A DNA stretch of 64,000 nt from Ochrobactrum sp. Marseille-Q0166 (GTDB lineage: Bacteria; Pseudomonadota; Alphaproteobacteria; Rhizobiales; Rhizobiaceae), in the NCBI RefSeq assembly GCF_014397025.1, contig NZ_JACJUO010000001.1, positions 1,722,501 through 1,786,500 on the forward strand, read 5' to 3'. The translations under genes were made by a program, and so were the position numbers. The notes below the pieces were generated by a model. The model ran no database searches. It had not been told where the DNA came from and saw only the letters and a list, made by a program, of their open reading frames with translations. How positions within the stretch are numbered: position 1 is the first letter of the stretch; each line of letters opens with the position of its first letter. Positions 17,882-26,792 of this stretch are shown here, piece after piece.

Positions 17882-18553
17882 ATGCGTCCTATCGCTATCG
17901 CCCCATCCATCCTTTCTGCCGATTTTGCTCGTCTGGGAGAAGAAGTCGATGCTGTGCTTGAAGCCGGTGCTGACTGGATTCATATCGATGTCATGGATGG
18001 GCATTTTGTGCCTAACATCACGTTCGGCCCACAGGTGGTGAAAGCAATTCGTCCACGTACCAAGGCTTTCTTTGACACACATCTGATGATCGCACCTTGT
18101 GATCCATATCTTGAGCCATTTGCCGAGGCCGGTTGCGATCTCATTACAATCCACGCAGAAGCTGGCGCACATACACACCGCTCGCTCCAGAGCATCCGCG
18201 CTTTGGGCAAAAAGTCTGGTCTGGCACTCAATCCCGCAACACCTGTCGAAGCATTGGCCAATGTTATTGATGATGTTGATCTCGTTCTTGTCATGACCGT
18301 TAATCCGGGCTTTGGCGGTCAGAAGTTCATTGCGCCGATGCTCGACAAGATCAGGCGAGTGCGTGAGATGATCGGCGACCGCCCGATTGATATCGAAGTG
18401 GATGGCGGGATTACGCCAGAGACTGCCGGATCGGTCGTTGCTGCGGGTGCAAATATTCTCGTTGCGGGTTCTGCCGTTTACAAAGGCAACTCGGTTGAGA
18501 GCTACAGTGCCAATATCAAAGCCATTCGCGAAGCAGCGGAAGCTGCAAGATAA
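17882..18553 (+). CDS. rpe: Ribulose-phosphate 3-epimerase
   Basis: 223 residues of TIM-barrel fold. Signatures are [39 protein letters not shown] and IEVDGGI, holding the metal ligands and the catalytic aspartates. It interconverts ribulose-5-phosphate and xylulose-5-phosphate in the pentose phosphate pathway. ATG 17882 has AGGGAG upstream. It precedes purB on the same strand with a 116-base gap. Confidence 0.96.
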   Translation: MRPIAIAPSILSADFARLGEEVDAVLEAGADWIHIDVMDGHFVPNITFGPQVVKAIRPRTKAFFDTHLMIAPCDPYLEPFAEAGCDLITIHAEAGAHTHRSLQSIRALGKKSGLALNPATPVEALANVIDDVDLVLVMTVNPGFGGQKFIAPMLDKIRRVREMIGDRPIDIEVDGGITPETAGSVVAAGANILVAGSAVYKGNSVESYSANIKAIREAAEAAR

Positions 18554-18669
18554 GCCGCATTTGCTGGGGTTTGTGCGTTGAGCAGAGCGTCAGGCTCTGC
18601 TAAACACCACGCATTCCCTTTACCCAAGACTGCAGCCCGGCAGACGGGCCGCCAAAACAGGATATGCCC

Positions 18670-19977
18670 ATGATCCCGCGCTATTCCCGACCAGAAATGG
18701 TCGCCATCTGGTCTCCCGAAACCAAATTCCGCATCTGGTTCGAAATTGAGGCCTATGCATGTGAGGCGCTTGCCGAACTCGGCGTTATCCCGAAGGAAGC
18801 CGCAAAAACCATTTGGGAAAAGGGCGATGCCGCCAAGTTCGACGTTGCGCGCATCGACGAAATCGAAGCCGTCACCAAACATGACGTCATCGCGTTTCTG
18901 ACTCATCTGGCTGAATTCATCGGCCCGGACAGCCGCTTCGTGCATCAGGGCATGACATCGTCGGACGTACTCGACACAACGCTCAATGTTCAGCTCGTTC
19001 GCGCAGCTGACCTGCTTCTCGCAGACATGGGCCGCGTGCTTGCAGCGCTCAAGAAGCGCGCATTCGAGCACAAGGATACCGTTCGTATCGGCCGCAGCCA
19101 TGGTATCCATGCCGAGCCGACCACAATGGGGCTGACTTTTGCTCGTTTCTACGCCGAAATGGTACGCAACCGCGCCCGTCTCGTTGCAGCACGCGCAGAA
19201 ATCGCGACCGGCGCTGTATCGGGCGCTGTTGGTACCTTTGCCAATATCGACCCACGCGTTGAAGAATATGTCTGCGAAAAGCTCGGTCTTGCCGCAGAGC
19301 CAGTTTCAACACAGGTTATCCCGCGCGACCGTCATGCCATGTTCTTTGCAACGCTCGGCGTTATCGCTTCGTCGATTGAGAACGTAGCCATCGAAATCCG
19401 CCACATGCAGCGCACCGAAGTTCTGGAAGCAGAAGAGTTCTTCTCGCCCGGCCAGAAAGGCTCGTCGGCGATGCCGCACAAACGCAACCCTGTTCTGACC
19501 GAAAACCTGACCGGCCTCGCCCGTCTGGTCCGTATGTCGGTTGTGCCTGCAATGGAAAACGTCGCTCTCTGGCATGAACGCGATATTTCGCATTCCAGCG
19601 TTGAGCGTGCGATCGGACCCGACACCACCATCACGCTTGACTTCGCGCTGAACCGTCTGGCTGGCGTCATCGAAAAGCTGGTGATCTACCCGGAAAATAT
19701 GCTCAACAACATGAACAAGTTCCGTGGTCTTGTTCATTCGCAGCGCGTTCTGCTCGCTCTTACACAGGCTGGCGTTTCGCGTGAAGATTCATATCGCCTC
19801 GTGCAGCGCAATGCCATGAAGGTCTGGGAACAGGGCGCAGACTTCCTGGAAGAACTGCTTGCTGACCAAGAAGTGCGTGCAGCACTTTCCGAAGAACAGA
19901 TCCGCGAAAAATTCGATCTTGGCTACCATACGAAGCATGTTGACACGATTTTCAAACGGGTTTTCGGTGAGGCATAA
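18670..19977 (+). CDS. purB: Adenylosuccinate lyase
   Basis: 435 residues. PurB cleaves SAICAR and adenylosuccinate in purine synthesis. The fumarase/aspartase superfamily signature GQKGSSAMPHKRNP is present, along with HQGMTSSDVLDT and GRSHGIHAEP. ATG 18670 (MIPRYSRPEM) is chosen over ATG 18664 because AGGA lies 7 bases before it and the family starts this way. A perfect terminator follows. Confidence 0.96.
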   Translation: MIPRYSRPEMVAIWSPETKFRIWFEIEAYACEALAELGVIPKEAAKTIWEKGDAAKFDVARIDEIEAVTKHDVIAFLTHLAEFIGPDSRFVHQGMTSSDVLDTTLNVQLVRAADLLLADMGRVLAALKKRAFEHKDTVRIGRSHGIHAEPTTMGLTFARFYAEMVRNRARLVAARAEIATGAVSGAVGTFANIDPRVEEYVCEKLGLAAEPVSTQVIPRDRHAMFFATLGVIASSIENVAIEIRHMQRTEVLEAEEFFSPGQKGSSAMPHKRNPVLTENLTGLARLVRMSVVPAMENVALWHERDISHSSVERAIGPDTTITLDFALNRLAGVIEKLVIYPENMLNNMNKFRGLVHSQRVLLALTQAGVSREDSYRLVQRNAMKVWEQGADFLEELLADQEVRAALSEEQIREKFDLGYHTKHVDTIFKRVFGEA

Positions 19978-20003
19978 GCCTTCATAAATCGAGTCCGAAA
20001 AGA

Positions 20004-20034
20004 GCCCCATGTTTCTGTAAACATGGGGCTTTTT
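20004..20034 (+). terminator. Rho-independent terminator after purB
   Basis: An 11-base-pair stem GCCCCATGTTT / AAACATGGGGC with a 4-base loop is followed by TTTTT. Confidence 0.95.
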
Positions 20035-20043
20035 ATATTCAGA

Positions 20044-21018
20044 TCAGGCGCTCTTTTTAATCGTGTTGATTACATTGCCCCATGGATCCTCAAAGACGTG
20101 GTCATTACCGCCACGCGTGTCTTCCATTTCAACCCATGCAAGACCCGTGCGATCCTTATCGCGCAAGCCAGCACCTGAACTCTGCCAGGCATTGGCACCA
20201 ATATGGTGGTGATAACCGCCGGTTGACAGAAACACAGCCTTGTCGCCATAAGTTTGCACGGTGTCGAAGCCCAGCTGATTATTCCAGAAAGCTTCCGCAT
20301 CCTTCGCATTACCAACGCGCAAGTGAACGTGACCGACAACTGTATTCTGCGGTGCACCGTTCCATTCACCACCTTCACGATCAATAACATCAAGAAGATT
20401 TTTCACGTCGAGCGCTTCTGTGCCCATCTTTACGCGGTTACCATTCCACTGCCACGTATTATGTGGACGATCAGAATAGATTTCGATGCCGTTACCTTCT
20501 GGATCAGTCAGGTAGATTGCCTCACTGACATTATGGTCCGACGCACCGGCCACAGGCAGCTGCTTGTCGATGGCGCGGCGCGACCAGCGCGCCAGATCGC
20601 CACGGGTCGGCAGCAGGAAAGCCGTATGATAAAGGCCAGCGCTGCGTGGATCATCGGGCTTTGCTGCAGAAAACTGCTCGATTTCCATCAGCTCACGGTC
20701 GCCGGCGCCAAGCACGATCGAAGCACCTCGACGTGTCATTTCACGCAAGCCTACGACATCACGATAATACTCAGCCAGAGTTTCTGCATCACGCGCCTTT
20801 AGGCCAATGCGCGCCACACGTACCGGTGTCGTCATTGCAAATGGCAAAGGAGCGCTTTTTACGCTGTTTGTGGTCGAACCGCCCTTGTCGGCGACCGCCA
20901 TCTTCATTGTCTCAGTCATTTCATTCTCCTTCGACGGCATTTCTGCGCGTGCGGAAAGAATATTGCTCATGACAACAGCGCCTACAGAACCAAGTATCGT
21001 TCTTCTGCTAATCGTCAT
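20044..21018 (-). CDS. VOC/glyoxalase family dioxygenase-like protein with Tat-type signal
   Basis: 324 residues. The N-terminus MTISRRTILGSVGAVVMSNILSARA is a twin-arginine signal. Two VOC modules follow (RIGLKARDAETLAEYYRDVVGL and GHVHLRVGNAKDAEAFWNNQLGF), as in CatE-type catechol 2,3-dioxygenases. Candidate metal ligands are the paired His and Glu residues (YHTAFLLP, GIEIY, HVHLRV). Alternative starts are TTG 21027 and ATG 20919; the latter has GGAG upstream and would remove the signal, giving a cytoplasmic form. The substrate is unknown. It is convergent with purB. Confidence 0.75.
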   Translation of the reverse strand: MTISRRTILGSVGAVVMSNILSARAEMPSKENEMTETMKMAVADKGGSTTNSVKSAPLPFAMTTPVRVARIGLKARDAETLAEYYRDVVGLREMTRRGASIVLGAGDRELMEIEQFSAAKPDDPRSAGLYHTAFLLPTRGDLARWSRRAIDKQLPVAGASDHNVSEAIYLTDPEGNGIEIYSDRPHNTWQWNGNRVKMGTEALDVKNLLDVIDREGGEWNGAPQNTVVGHVHLRVGNAKDAEAFWNNQLGFDTVQTYGDKAVFLSTGGYHHHIGANAWQSSGAGLRDKDRTGLAWVEMEDTRGGNDHVFEDPWGNVINTIKKSA

Positions 21019-21189
21019 GGCCGCCAAATCCCTTCCCTTGTTATCTTCCCGCTAAAGATCACAATTTAGCGAGCGTTTCACAAGATAGCGATCAGCGAAC
21101 AAGCTGTTCATCATTCGCGTTCTCTAAGTTGATACATCAGCGCTATAGCCTAGCTTGAAGATGCATTTAAACGCCTCTAAATAGGGATC

Positions 21190-21756
21190 ATGAAAGTTAA
21201 AGATTCCGACATTCTTATCATTCCCGGCTATACCAATTCCGGCCCCGATCACTGGCAGACCCGTTGGGAAAACAAACTCTCAACGGCGCGACGTGTGGAA
21301 CAGGCGGAATGGTCGAAACCGGTCAAAGAGGACTGGGTGGCGCAGCTGGTCAAAACGGCCAATGAGTCGACAAAGCCGATCGTGCTCGTTGCCCATTCGC
21401 TTGGCGTTGCCACAGCAGTTCATGCCATTCCACACATTCAGCACAAGGTTGCCGGTGCTTTCTTTGTAGCGCCTCCCGATGTAGCGAATGAAAAGATCCG
21501 ACCCAAGCACCTCATGACTTTTGGTCCTTATCCGCGCCAACGTCTGCCGTTTCCAACAATCACTGTCGTCAGCCGCAATGATCCCTTCTCAAGCTTTGAA
21601 GCTGCAGAAGATATCGTGAAGGACTGGGGCGCGCTCCTTATTGATGCAGGTGAAGCAGGCCACATAAATTCGGAGTCAGGACATGGCCCATGGCCTGAAG
21701 GTTCAATGGTTTTTGCTGAATTTATGAGCAATCTTCAGCCACCAAAATCACATTAA
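21190..21756 (+). CDS. RBBP9/YdeN family alpha/beta hydrolase
   Basis: 188 residues. The motif order fits the small serine hydrolase family: start segment LIIPGYTNSGPDHWQTRWE, nucleophile elbow VAHSLGVA, acid loop SRNDPFSS and the histidine in GEAGHINSESGHGPWPEG. The in vivo substrate of these hydrolases is not known. It is a single gene, transcribed away from the VOC gene and ended by its own terminator. Confidence 0.88.
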   Translation: MKVKDSDILIIPGYTNSGPDHWQTRWENKLSTARRVEQAEWSKPVKEDWVAQLVKTANESTKPIVLVAHSLGVATAVHAIPHIQHKVAGAFFVAPPDVANEKIRPKHLMTFGPYPRQRLPFPTITVVSRNDPFSSFEAAEDIVKDWGALLIDAGEAGHINSESGHGPWPEGSMVFAEFMSNLQPPKSH

Positions 21757-21806
21757 ATCAATATCTTACATTACATTCTGATCAAATAGATTCAGTTTAA
21801 TTTTTG

Positions 21807-21843
21807 AAGCGGCAGATGAAGTGCTCTGCCGCTTTATTTTTTT
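21807..21843. terminator. Rho-independent terminator between convergent genes
   Basis: AAGCGGCAGA (21807-21816) pairs with TCTGCCGCTT (21825-21834) and is followed by a T-rich run on the plus strand. Confidence 0.9.
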
Positions 21844-22603
21844 ACGCGCGGACGGCATCGACAAGCGTTTTTGCGCCGAGGCGCAGATAACCGCCATCGT
21901 TTCCGAGTGTCAAAAACTGGAAGCCAAGCGGGATATAACGCCGTGCGAATTCAGCTGATGGCGAGTAGACACCCGCAAATTTTCCAGCCGCCGCAGCCTT
22001 GCGGGCGATCGTGCTCACCGGTTCGATGATCGCTTCGGAATCGGGATCGGCCTCCCGGCCATTACTCCATGCGATCGAGAAATCCGCAGGACCCACGAAA
22101 ACACCGTCAATACCACGCACATCAAGGATTGCATCGAGTGCATCATAGGCATCGCGTGTTTCAATCATCGCAAAAGCGAGTGTGTCATGATTGGCGGTGA
22201 CAAGGTAATCGTTCGAGCCCGGTGTACCGTAATCGGCATTGGCGCGGAATACGCCCCAAGAACGCTCCCCAACCGGCGGATATTTCATTGCAGCGGCAAA
22301 TTTGCGCGCATCTTCAACCGAGTTTATCATTGGCGCGATCACAGCTTGTGCGCCGAAATCGAGTGCGCGACTAGCCATATCGAAGCGCCCGACCGGAATC
22401 CGAACGATTGGCGGCTTACCCGCATTCAGAATCAATCCAAGGCTGCGTAACACGCTTTGCTCATCATGACCGCCATGCTGCATATCAAGCGTGACCGCTT
22501 CAAAGGCGCTATGCGCGAGCACTTCAACTGTCAGCGCTTCCGGCAAGGATGACCACGCAGAGAGAACTGTTTCTCCGGCACGAAGACGCGAAGACAAAGA
22601 CAT
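21842..22603 (-). CDS. HpcH/HpaI aldolase family protein
   Basis: 253 residues of the class II pyruvate aldolase fold. Seen are AVTLDMQHGGHDEQS, IVRIPVG, MIETRDAYDALD (metal Glu) and VFVGPADFSIAWS. Family members cleave 4-hydroxy-2-oxo acids such as 4-hydroxy-2-oxoheptanedioate or 2-keto-3-deoxy sugars into pyruvate and an aldehyde. The DxEH motif reads DMQH here, a variation known in part of the family. The substrate cannot be told from sequence. A 13-base-pair hairpin separates it from the upstream DUF1476 gene. Confidence 0.85.
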   Translation of the reverse strand: MSLSSRLRAGETVLSAWSSLPEALTVEVLAHSAFEAVTLDMQHGGHDEQSVLRSLGLILNAGKPPIVRIPVGRFDMASRALDFGAQAVIAPMINSVEDARKFAAAMKYPPVGERSWGVFRANADYGTPGSNDYLVTANHDTLAFAMIETRDAYDALDAILDVRGIDGVFVGPADFSIAWSNGREADPDSEAIIEPVSTIARKAAAAGKFAGVYSPSAEFARRYIPLGFQFLTLGNDGGYLRLGAKTLVDAVRA

Positions 22604-22626
22604 GCTTATTCCCCATTACAAACATT

Positions 22627-22659
22627 CAGGGCGGAAATGCTGTTTACATTTCCGCCCTG
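22627..22659. terminator. Perfect 13-base-pair hairpin between DUF1476 and aldolase genes
   Basis: CAGGGCGGAAATG (22627-22639) pairs with CATTTCCGCCCTG (22647-22659) across a 7-base loop. It lies between two same-strand genes and probably terminates the DUF1476 transcript, though the T-tract on the minus strand is weak. Confidence 0.7.
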
Positions 22660-22668
22660 ATAAACTGA

Positions 22669-22992
22669 TTAGTCTTTCTGCACTTGCTGCACTGCTTCCT
22701 CAAGGAAAGCGAACATCTTTTCGCGAATGGTTTCGTCAGTCACTGTCGCCCCAGCCGCATCGAAATCGGCACGCAGTTTGCGGAAGACGTCTTCATCGCC
22801 AGCTTCTTCAAAGTCAGCGGCAACAACTTCACGAGCATAGGCTTCTGCGTCGGCGTCATGCTTGCCCAAAAGTTCAGCCGCCCAAAGGCCAAGAATCTTG
22901 TTGCGGCGAGCCTCTGCCTTGAAACGAAGTTCTGCATCATGAGCAAACTTGTTTTCAAAAGCGTTGCGGCGATCATCCATGCCAGTGGCCAT
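22669..22992 (-). CDS. ATPase inhibitor subunit zeta (DUF1476)
   Basis: 107 residues, almost all helical and highly charged. The segments DDRRNAFENKFAHDAELRF, EARRNKILGLWAAELLG and DFEEAGDEDVFRKLRADFDAAG are those of the alphaproteobacterial zeta subunit, which inserts its N-terminus into F1-ATPase and blocks ATP hydrolysis, as first shown in Paracoccus. The start at 22992 has GGGAG upstream. It is transcribed divergently from purC. Confidence 0.9.
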   Translation of the reverse strand: MATGMDDRRNAFENKFAHDAELRFKAEARRNKILGLWAAELLGKHDADAEAYAREVVAADFEEAGDEDVFRKLRADFDAAGATVTDETIREKMFAFLEEAVQQVQKD

Positions 22993-23236
22993 TCATATAA
23001 CTCCCAAGCTGTTAACTTATATGAGATCGTCAACCGTTCTCTTGCCTAAAGCTGGCAAGGGGCGCAAGATTATACAAGAGCCAAAACCCAATTTATTAAC
23101 TTATCTGGCTCTCAAACGCTTAAAACGGGGGAACGGGTGTAAAGCAGGATTGTTAAAAGCCCACAATTGCTATAGGTAGCCCGCGAGAATAGCGGCAAAT
23201 GCCGATCATCACATTTTTGGAAATCCGAGAAAAGCC

Positions 23237-24001
23237 ATGAACCGTCGCCGCCGTATTTACGAGGGCAAGGCCAAGATTCTTTATGAAGGCCCTGAACCCG
23301 GTACTCTTGTCCAGTTCTTCAAAGATGACGCAACCGCGTTCAATGCGAAGAAGCACGAAGTTGTTGACGGAAAAGGCGTGTTGAACAACCGCATTTCCGA
23401 ACACATTTTCACGCAGCTCAACCGCATCGGTATTCCGACCCACTTCATCCGCCGCCTCAATATGCGCGAGCAGCTGATCAAGGAAGTCGAGATCATCCCG
23501 CTTGAAGTCGTTGTTCGCAATGTTGCAGCCGGTTCGCTCTCCACACGCCTTGGCATCGAAGAAGGCACCGTTCTGCCGCGCTCAATCATCGAGTTCTATT
23601 ACAAGGCAGACGCTCTTAACGACCCAATGGTCACTGAAGAGCATATCACTGCGTTTGGCTGGGCCAGCCCAGCAGAAATCGATGACATTATGGCCCTTGC
23701 CATTCGTGTCAACGATTTCCTGACCGGCCTGTTTCTTGGCATCGGCATCCAGCTCGTTGACTTCAAGATGGAATGCGGACGCCTGTTTGAAGGCGACATG
23801 ATGCGCATCGTCGTTGCTGACGAAATTTCACCCGACTCAGCGCGTCTGTGGGACATCAACACCAATGACAAGCTCGATAAGGACCGCTTCCGCCGCGATA
23901 TGGGTGGGCTGGTTGAGGCCTATCAGGAAGTTGCGCGTCGTCTTGGCATCATGAACGAGAATGACACACCCCGCCCTTCCGGCCCTACGCTTGTGAAGTA
24001 A
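23237..24001 (+). CDS. purC: Phosphoribosylaminoimidazole-succinocarboxamide synthase
   Basis: 254 residues. PurC joins aspartate to CAIR using ATP, the step just before PurB. Recognisable are [40 protein letters not shown] and [10 protein letters not shown]. The 245-base gap upstream, shared with DUF1476, must hold its promoter. A terminator-like hairpin lies between purC and purS, so the distal genes may have reduced or separate expression. Confidence 0.96.
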   Translation: MNRRRRIYEGKAKILYEGPEPGTLVQFFKDDATAFNAKKHEVVDGKGVLNNRISEHIFTQLNRIGIPTHFIRRLNMREQLIKEVEIIPLEVVVRNVAAGSLSTRLGIEEGTVLPRSIIEFYYKADALNDPMVTEEHITAFGWASPAEIDDIMALAIRVNDFLTGLFLGIGIQLVDFKMECGRLFEGDMMRIVVADEISPDSARLWDINTNDKLDKDRFRRDMGGLVEAYQEVARRLGIMNENDTPRPSGPTLVK

Positions 24002-24010
24002 AATCCGCAC

Positions 24011-24040
24011 AGCCCGGCAACTCGCGTTCCGGGCTGTTTT
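24011..24040 (+). terminator. Terminator or attenuator between purC and purS
   Basis: AGCCCGG (24011-24017) pairs with CCGGGCT (24029-24035), followed by GTTTT. It lies inside the 74-base purC-purS gap. Confidence 0.75.
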
Positions 24041-24075
24041 CATTGTCTTTATTACAGATCAGCAGGAACTACCAA

Positions 24076-24318
24076 GTGATCAAGGCACGCGTCACCGTTA
24101 CACTGAAAAACGGCGTTCTCGACCCGCAGGGCAAAGCTATTGTCGGCGCGCTCGGCAGCCTCGGCTTCGAAGGAATCAACTCTGCACGTCAGGGCAAGGT
24201 TTTCGATCTAGAACTCGAAGGCACGGACAAGGCGAAAGCCGAAGCCCAAATCAAGGCCATGTGCGAGAAGCTGCTCGCAAACACGGTTATTGAAGATTAC
24301 GCAATCGTCATCGCTTGA
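24076..24318 (+). CDS. purS: Phosphoribosylformylglycinamidine synthase subunit PurS
   Basis: 80 residues from the GTG at 24076 (IKARVTVTLKNGVLDPQGKAI), preceded by AGGA. PurS is the small bridging subunit of the three-part FGAR amidotransferase, linking PurQ and PurL. The ribosome binding site and the family's normal length both argue against the upstream in-frame start at 24043. It is followed by purQ after 94 bases. Confidence 0.94.
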   Translation: MIKARVTVTLKNGVLDPQGKAIVGALGSLGFEGINSARQGKVFDLELEGTDKAKAEAQIKAMCEKLLANTVIEDYAIVIA

Positions 24319-24412
24319 CGCACTGCGGCTTGAACTTAAGTTTTTTGTACACCTTCAGATTAAAAATGAGCAGATTTGAAGGGTACTCAAATTCAAAGAG
24401 ACGTAAAACGCC

Positions 24413-25084
24413 ATGAAAGCAGCAGTCGTTCTTCTTCCAGGTCTCAACCGCGACCGCGACATGATTGCGGCCATTACCAAGATTTCCGGTCAGGCACCAA
24501 TCACCGTATGGCAGACAGATACCTCTATCCCTGATGATGTTGATCTGATTCTCATTCCGGGTGGGTTCTCCTATGGCGATTATCTGCGTTGTGGTGCGAT
24601 TGCGGCGCGTATGCCGATCATGCAGGCTATTCGCGAGAAGGCTGACAAAGGCGTCATGGTCATTGGCGTCTGCAACGGTTTCCAGATTCTGGTTGAAGCC
24701 GGAATGCTGCCGGGCGCGCTGATGCGCAATACATCGCTGAAATTCGTCTGCCGCGAAGTGAAGCTCGAAGTCAGCAATGCGAATACTTCCTTCACACGCG
24801 GCTACCAGCCTGGTCAGATTATCCGTTGTCCGGTTGCGCATCATGACGGCAACTATTTTGCTGATGCAGAAACGCTGAAGCGTCTCGAGGGCGAAGGTCA
24901 AGTTGTGTTCCGATATGCAGAAGGCACCAACCCTAACGGTTCGGTCAATGATATTGCCGGCATCGTTAATGCACAGGGCAATGTCCTTGGCATGATGCCT
25001 CATCCTGAAAATCTGATTGAAGGTGCACATGGCGGCGATGACGGCCGCGCGCTTTTTGCGGGCGCATTGGGAATTGCCGCTTAA
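24413..25084 (+). CDS. purQ: Phosphoribosylformylglycinamidine synthase subunit PurQ (glutaminase)
   Basis: 223 residues; class I glutamine amidotransferase. The nucleophile is in GVCNGFQIL, with the His/Glu pair in MMPHPENL, and [13 protein letters not shown] near the N-terminus. It delivers ammonia to PurL for FGAM formation. It ends with a strong terminator; purL itself is 3.3 kb downstream on the same strand. Confidence 0.96.
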   Translation: MKAAVVLLPGLNRDRDMIAAITKISGQAPITVWQTDTSIPDDVDLILIPGGFSYGDYLRCGAIAARMPIMQAIREKADKGVMVIGVCNGFQILVEAGMLPGALMRNTSLKFVCREVKLEVSNANTSFTRGYQPGQIIRCPVAHHDGNYFADAETLKRLEGEGQVVFRYAEGTNPNGSVNDIAGIVNAQGNVLGMMPHPENLIEGAHGGDDGRALFAGALGIAA

Positions 25085-25114
25085 AACGCCCTGACTATAT
25101 TGAATACGAAAACG

Positions 25115-25143
25115 GCCTTCGTCTCAAAACGAAGGCTTTTTTA
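25115..25143 (+). terminator. Rho-independent terminator after purQ
   Basis: GCCTTCGT (25115-25122) pairs with ACGAAGGC (25129-25136), followed by a T-run. Confidence 0.93.
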
Positions 25144-25266
25144 TTAAAATAGGCGCTGGTTGCTTCAAACAATACGGCGAACTCATTCGACTGGCGCGTC
25201 GTGCAAATTCATGGCAGCTTGCTCATTGCATACTTCCTACGGAAACCGACTCGGGGAACAAAAATA

Positions 25267-25914
25267 ATGCAATTATATTCGCGCCCACTCTCCCCTTATT
25301 GTGCCTTTGTGCGCAGCGTTCTTTATCTCAAGGAACTGCCTTTCAAGCCGCTGAACCTACCCTACCCTCTTCCTGGAGATTTCGGCAATGTGACGCCGCT
25401 TAAGCGGGTACCCGTGCTGATTACCGGCTCAGGCGAAACGTTGTTTGAAGCAATCGTCATTGCTGAATATCTTGAAGATCATTATCCGGAAACGCCTCTA
25501 TTGCCAGGAACGCCCCGCGAGCGAGCGCTGATCCGGCTTCTGGCGCGTATTGCCGAAATCGATGTGCTCGAACCTGCAATGAAACTCTTTATTCTTCGAA
25601 GCAAACCTGAAAGAAATGAGGCTACAATAGAGCGACTTTTCACGAAGCTTCATAATGGTCTGAGCGTGGTCGAATCGCGCCTCACCGACCACGATTTCGC
25701 GCTCAATGACGCACCAACACTCGCCGATGCATGGCTGTTGCCAGTACGGTTCCTTATGGAACCGCTCAAGAAGCTTTCGGAAAAAGTCGACCTGCTGCAT
25801 GCTTACCCAAAATTCGACACATATGCAGTGAAAGCAACGCAAGACCCGGCATTCGAACTCATATGGAACGAAATGAGTGACGGGTTGAAGACTTTCATGC
25901 CGGAACTTGCCTGA
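25267..25914 (+). CDS. Glutathione S-transferase family protein
   Basis: 215 residues. A thioredoxin-like N-terminal domain (MQLYSRPLSPYCAFVRSVLYLKEL, with VPVLITGSGETLFEAIVIAEYLED holding the cis-Pro and ES-type glutathione contact) precedes an all-helical C-terminal domain. The SPYC segment suggests a cysteine or serine active site, as in beta/omega-like classes. Substrate unknown. ATG 25267 follows GGGGAA; 22 extra codons to 25201 are less likely. Confidence 0.88.
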   Translation: MQLYSRPLSPYCAFVRSVLYLKELPFKPLNLPYPLPGDFGNVTPLKRVPVLITGSGETLFEAIVIAEYLEDHYPETPLLPGTPRERALIRLLARIAEIDVLEPAMKLFILRSKPERNEATIERLFTKLHNGLSVVESRLTDHDFALNDAPTLADAWLLPVRFLMEPLKKLSEKVDLLHAYPKFDTYAVKATQDPAFELIWNEMSDGLKTFMPELA

Positions 25915-26031
25915 GTTACGACTCGATAAAGGGCGCACTTTTGGAGATGCGCTTGAACATATTGTTTCTATGCGTTTTCGGCAGACCAATCGCATGACGG
26001 TTTTGCCCATAGCATTATCATGGAGCCGTCC

Positions 26032-26427
26032 TTGAAGAAAAAGACTATTGCATTTGCAGCACTGCCTGCATTGGCATTTTTTGCAGCCTGCACACCGAAA
26101 CCGACGCCTCCCGTGCCGACAAATGTCAGCAAAGCTGCGCTTCCAATCATGGAACGCATTGCTGTGGGAGCGAATAGCTGCTGGTTCAAATCCAAGGATA
26201 GCGATTTCCGCGGCTATGCGTTTGCGCCGGAACTTAATTCTTTTTCGGGTCGTCCACGAATTTTAGTGGTTCCTGCTCGTAATCTGGCTGGGCGACCGCT
26301 GCTTGTCGTGCAGGCAGAGGGCAACCCAGCGCGGATAGAGGCTTTTGGACCGATGATGCAGCAAGGCCATGGCAGTCGTATCAATGCGGACATTAATCGC
26401 TGGGCATCAGGCCAAAAAGGCTGCTGA
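26032..26427 (+). CDS. Small putative lipoprotein of unknown function
   Basis: 131 residues from TTG 26032. Start choice: GGAG lies 6 bases before the TTG, whereas ATG 26020 has none. The N-terminus LKKKTIAFAALPALAFFAAC is a lipoprotein signal with Cys as the lipidation site. The mature part has a proline-rich linker (TPKPTPPVP) and a compact domain with SCWFKSKDSDFRGYAFAPELNSF and LVVQAEG. I recognise no named family. It is probably anchored in the outer or inner membrane. The final residue is a cysteine (QKGC), which may form a disulfide with the SCW cysteine. Confidence 0.7.
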   Translation: MKKKTIAFAALPALAFFAACTPKPTPPVPTNVSKAALPIMERIAVGANSCWFKSKDSDFRGYAFAPELNSFSGRPRILVVPARNLAGRPLLVVQAEGNPARIEAFGPMMQQGHGSRINADINRWASGQKGC

Positions 26428-26436
26428 AAATCACTG

Positions 26437-26685
26437 CTATCGAATATGGAAGCGTACTTTACGCGCTTCCTTATCCGCATCGCACCGCGTGAAGCCGATA
26501 TCGCGAAGCTGATCTTCTGAAAGATCCATAAGTTCGATACGGCTGCGGCGCAGCATCAGGCGCAGAGCACACCATTCCATGATGCGCCGACCGAGCGACC
26601 GGGATGCGTAACAGAATTCACTCTCCCTCGTCTGAATTGTATCAATTGTATCTATTTCATCGTGCTTAACTGACCTATATGTCAT
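26437..26685 (-). CDS. DUF1127 domain-containing protein
   Basis: 82 residues from ATG 26685, with AAGG upstream. The C-terminal 47 residues (MEWCALRLMLRRSRIELMDLSEDQLRDIGFTRCDA) form the DUF1127 domain, an arginine-rich RNA-binding-like motif seen in small alphaproteobacterial proteins such as CcaF1 and in phosphate/stress regulators. The N-terminal part encodes IDTIDTIQ from two tandem GATACAATT repeats, which look more like operator DNA. The real start could therefore be the internal Met36. It is divergent from the MocR regulator. Confidence 0.8.
   Translation of the reverse strand: MTYRSVKHDEIDTIDTIQTRESEFCYASRSLGRRIMEWCALRLMLRRSRIELMDLSEDQLRDIGFTRCDADKEARKVRFHIR
26635..26652 (-). promoter_or_regulatory. 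Tandem GATACAATT repeat, candidate MocR operator
   Basis: On the minus strand this reads GATACAATTGATACAATT, two head-to-tail 9-base copies. The inner 11 bases ATTGATACAAT recur exactly at 26767-26777 in front of the MocR gene. Confidence 0.5.
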
Positions 26686-26766
26686 GGAAAAGTGCCTTTT
26701 AGATTGGGCTTAGGCGGTATTATGCATCAGTTTGATGCCTTAAGCGTAAATACGATTGACTCAAAT

Positions 26767-26788
26767 ATTGATACAATGCTTATATTGT
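26767..26788 (+). promoter_or_regulatory. ATTGATACAAT copy plus ACAAT-N6-ATTGT inverted repeat at the MocR start
   Basis: ATTGATACAAT (26767-26777) is shared with the DUF1127 side. ACAAT (26773-26777) and ATTGT (26784-26788) form an inverted repeat ending 4 bases before the start codon. A TTGACT at 26756-26761 could be the -35 box. MocR/GntR proteins usually repress or activate from repeats like these. Confidence 0.5.
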
Positions 26789-26792
26789 GACC

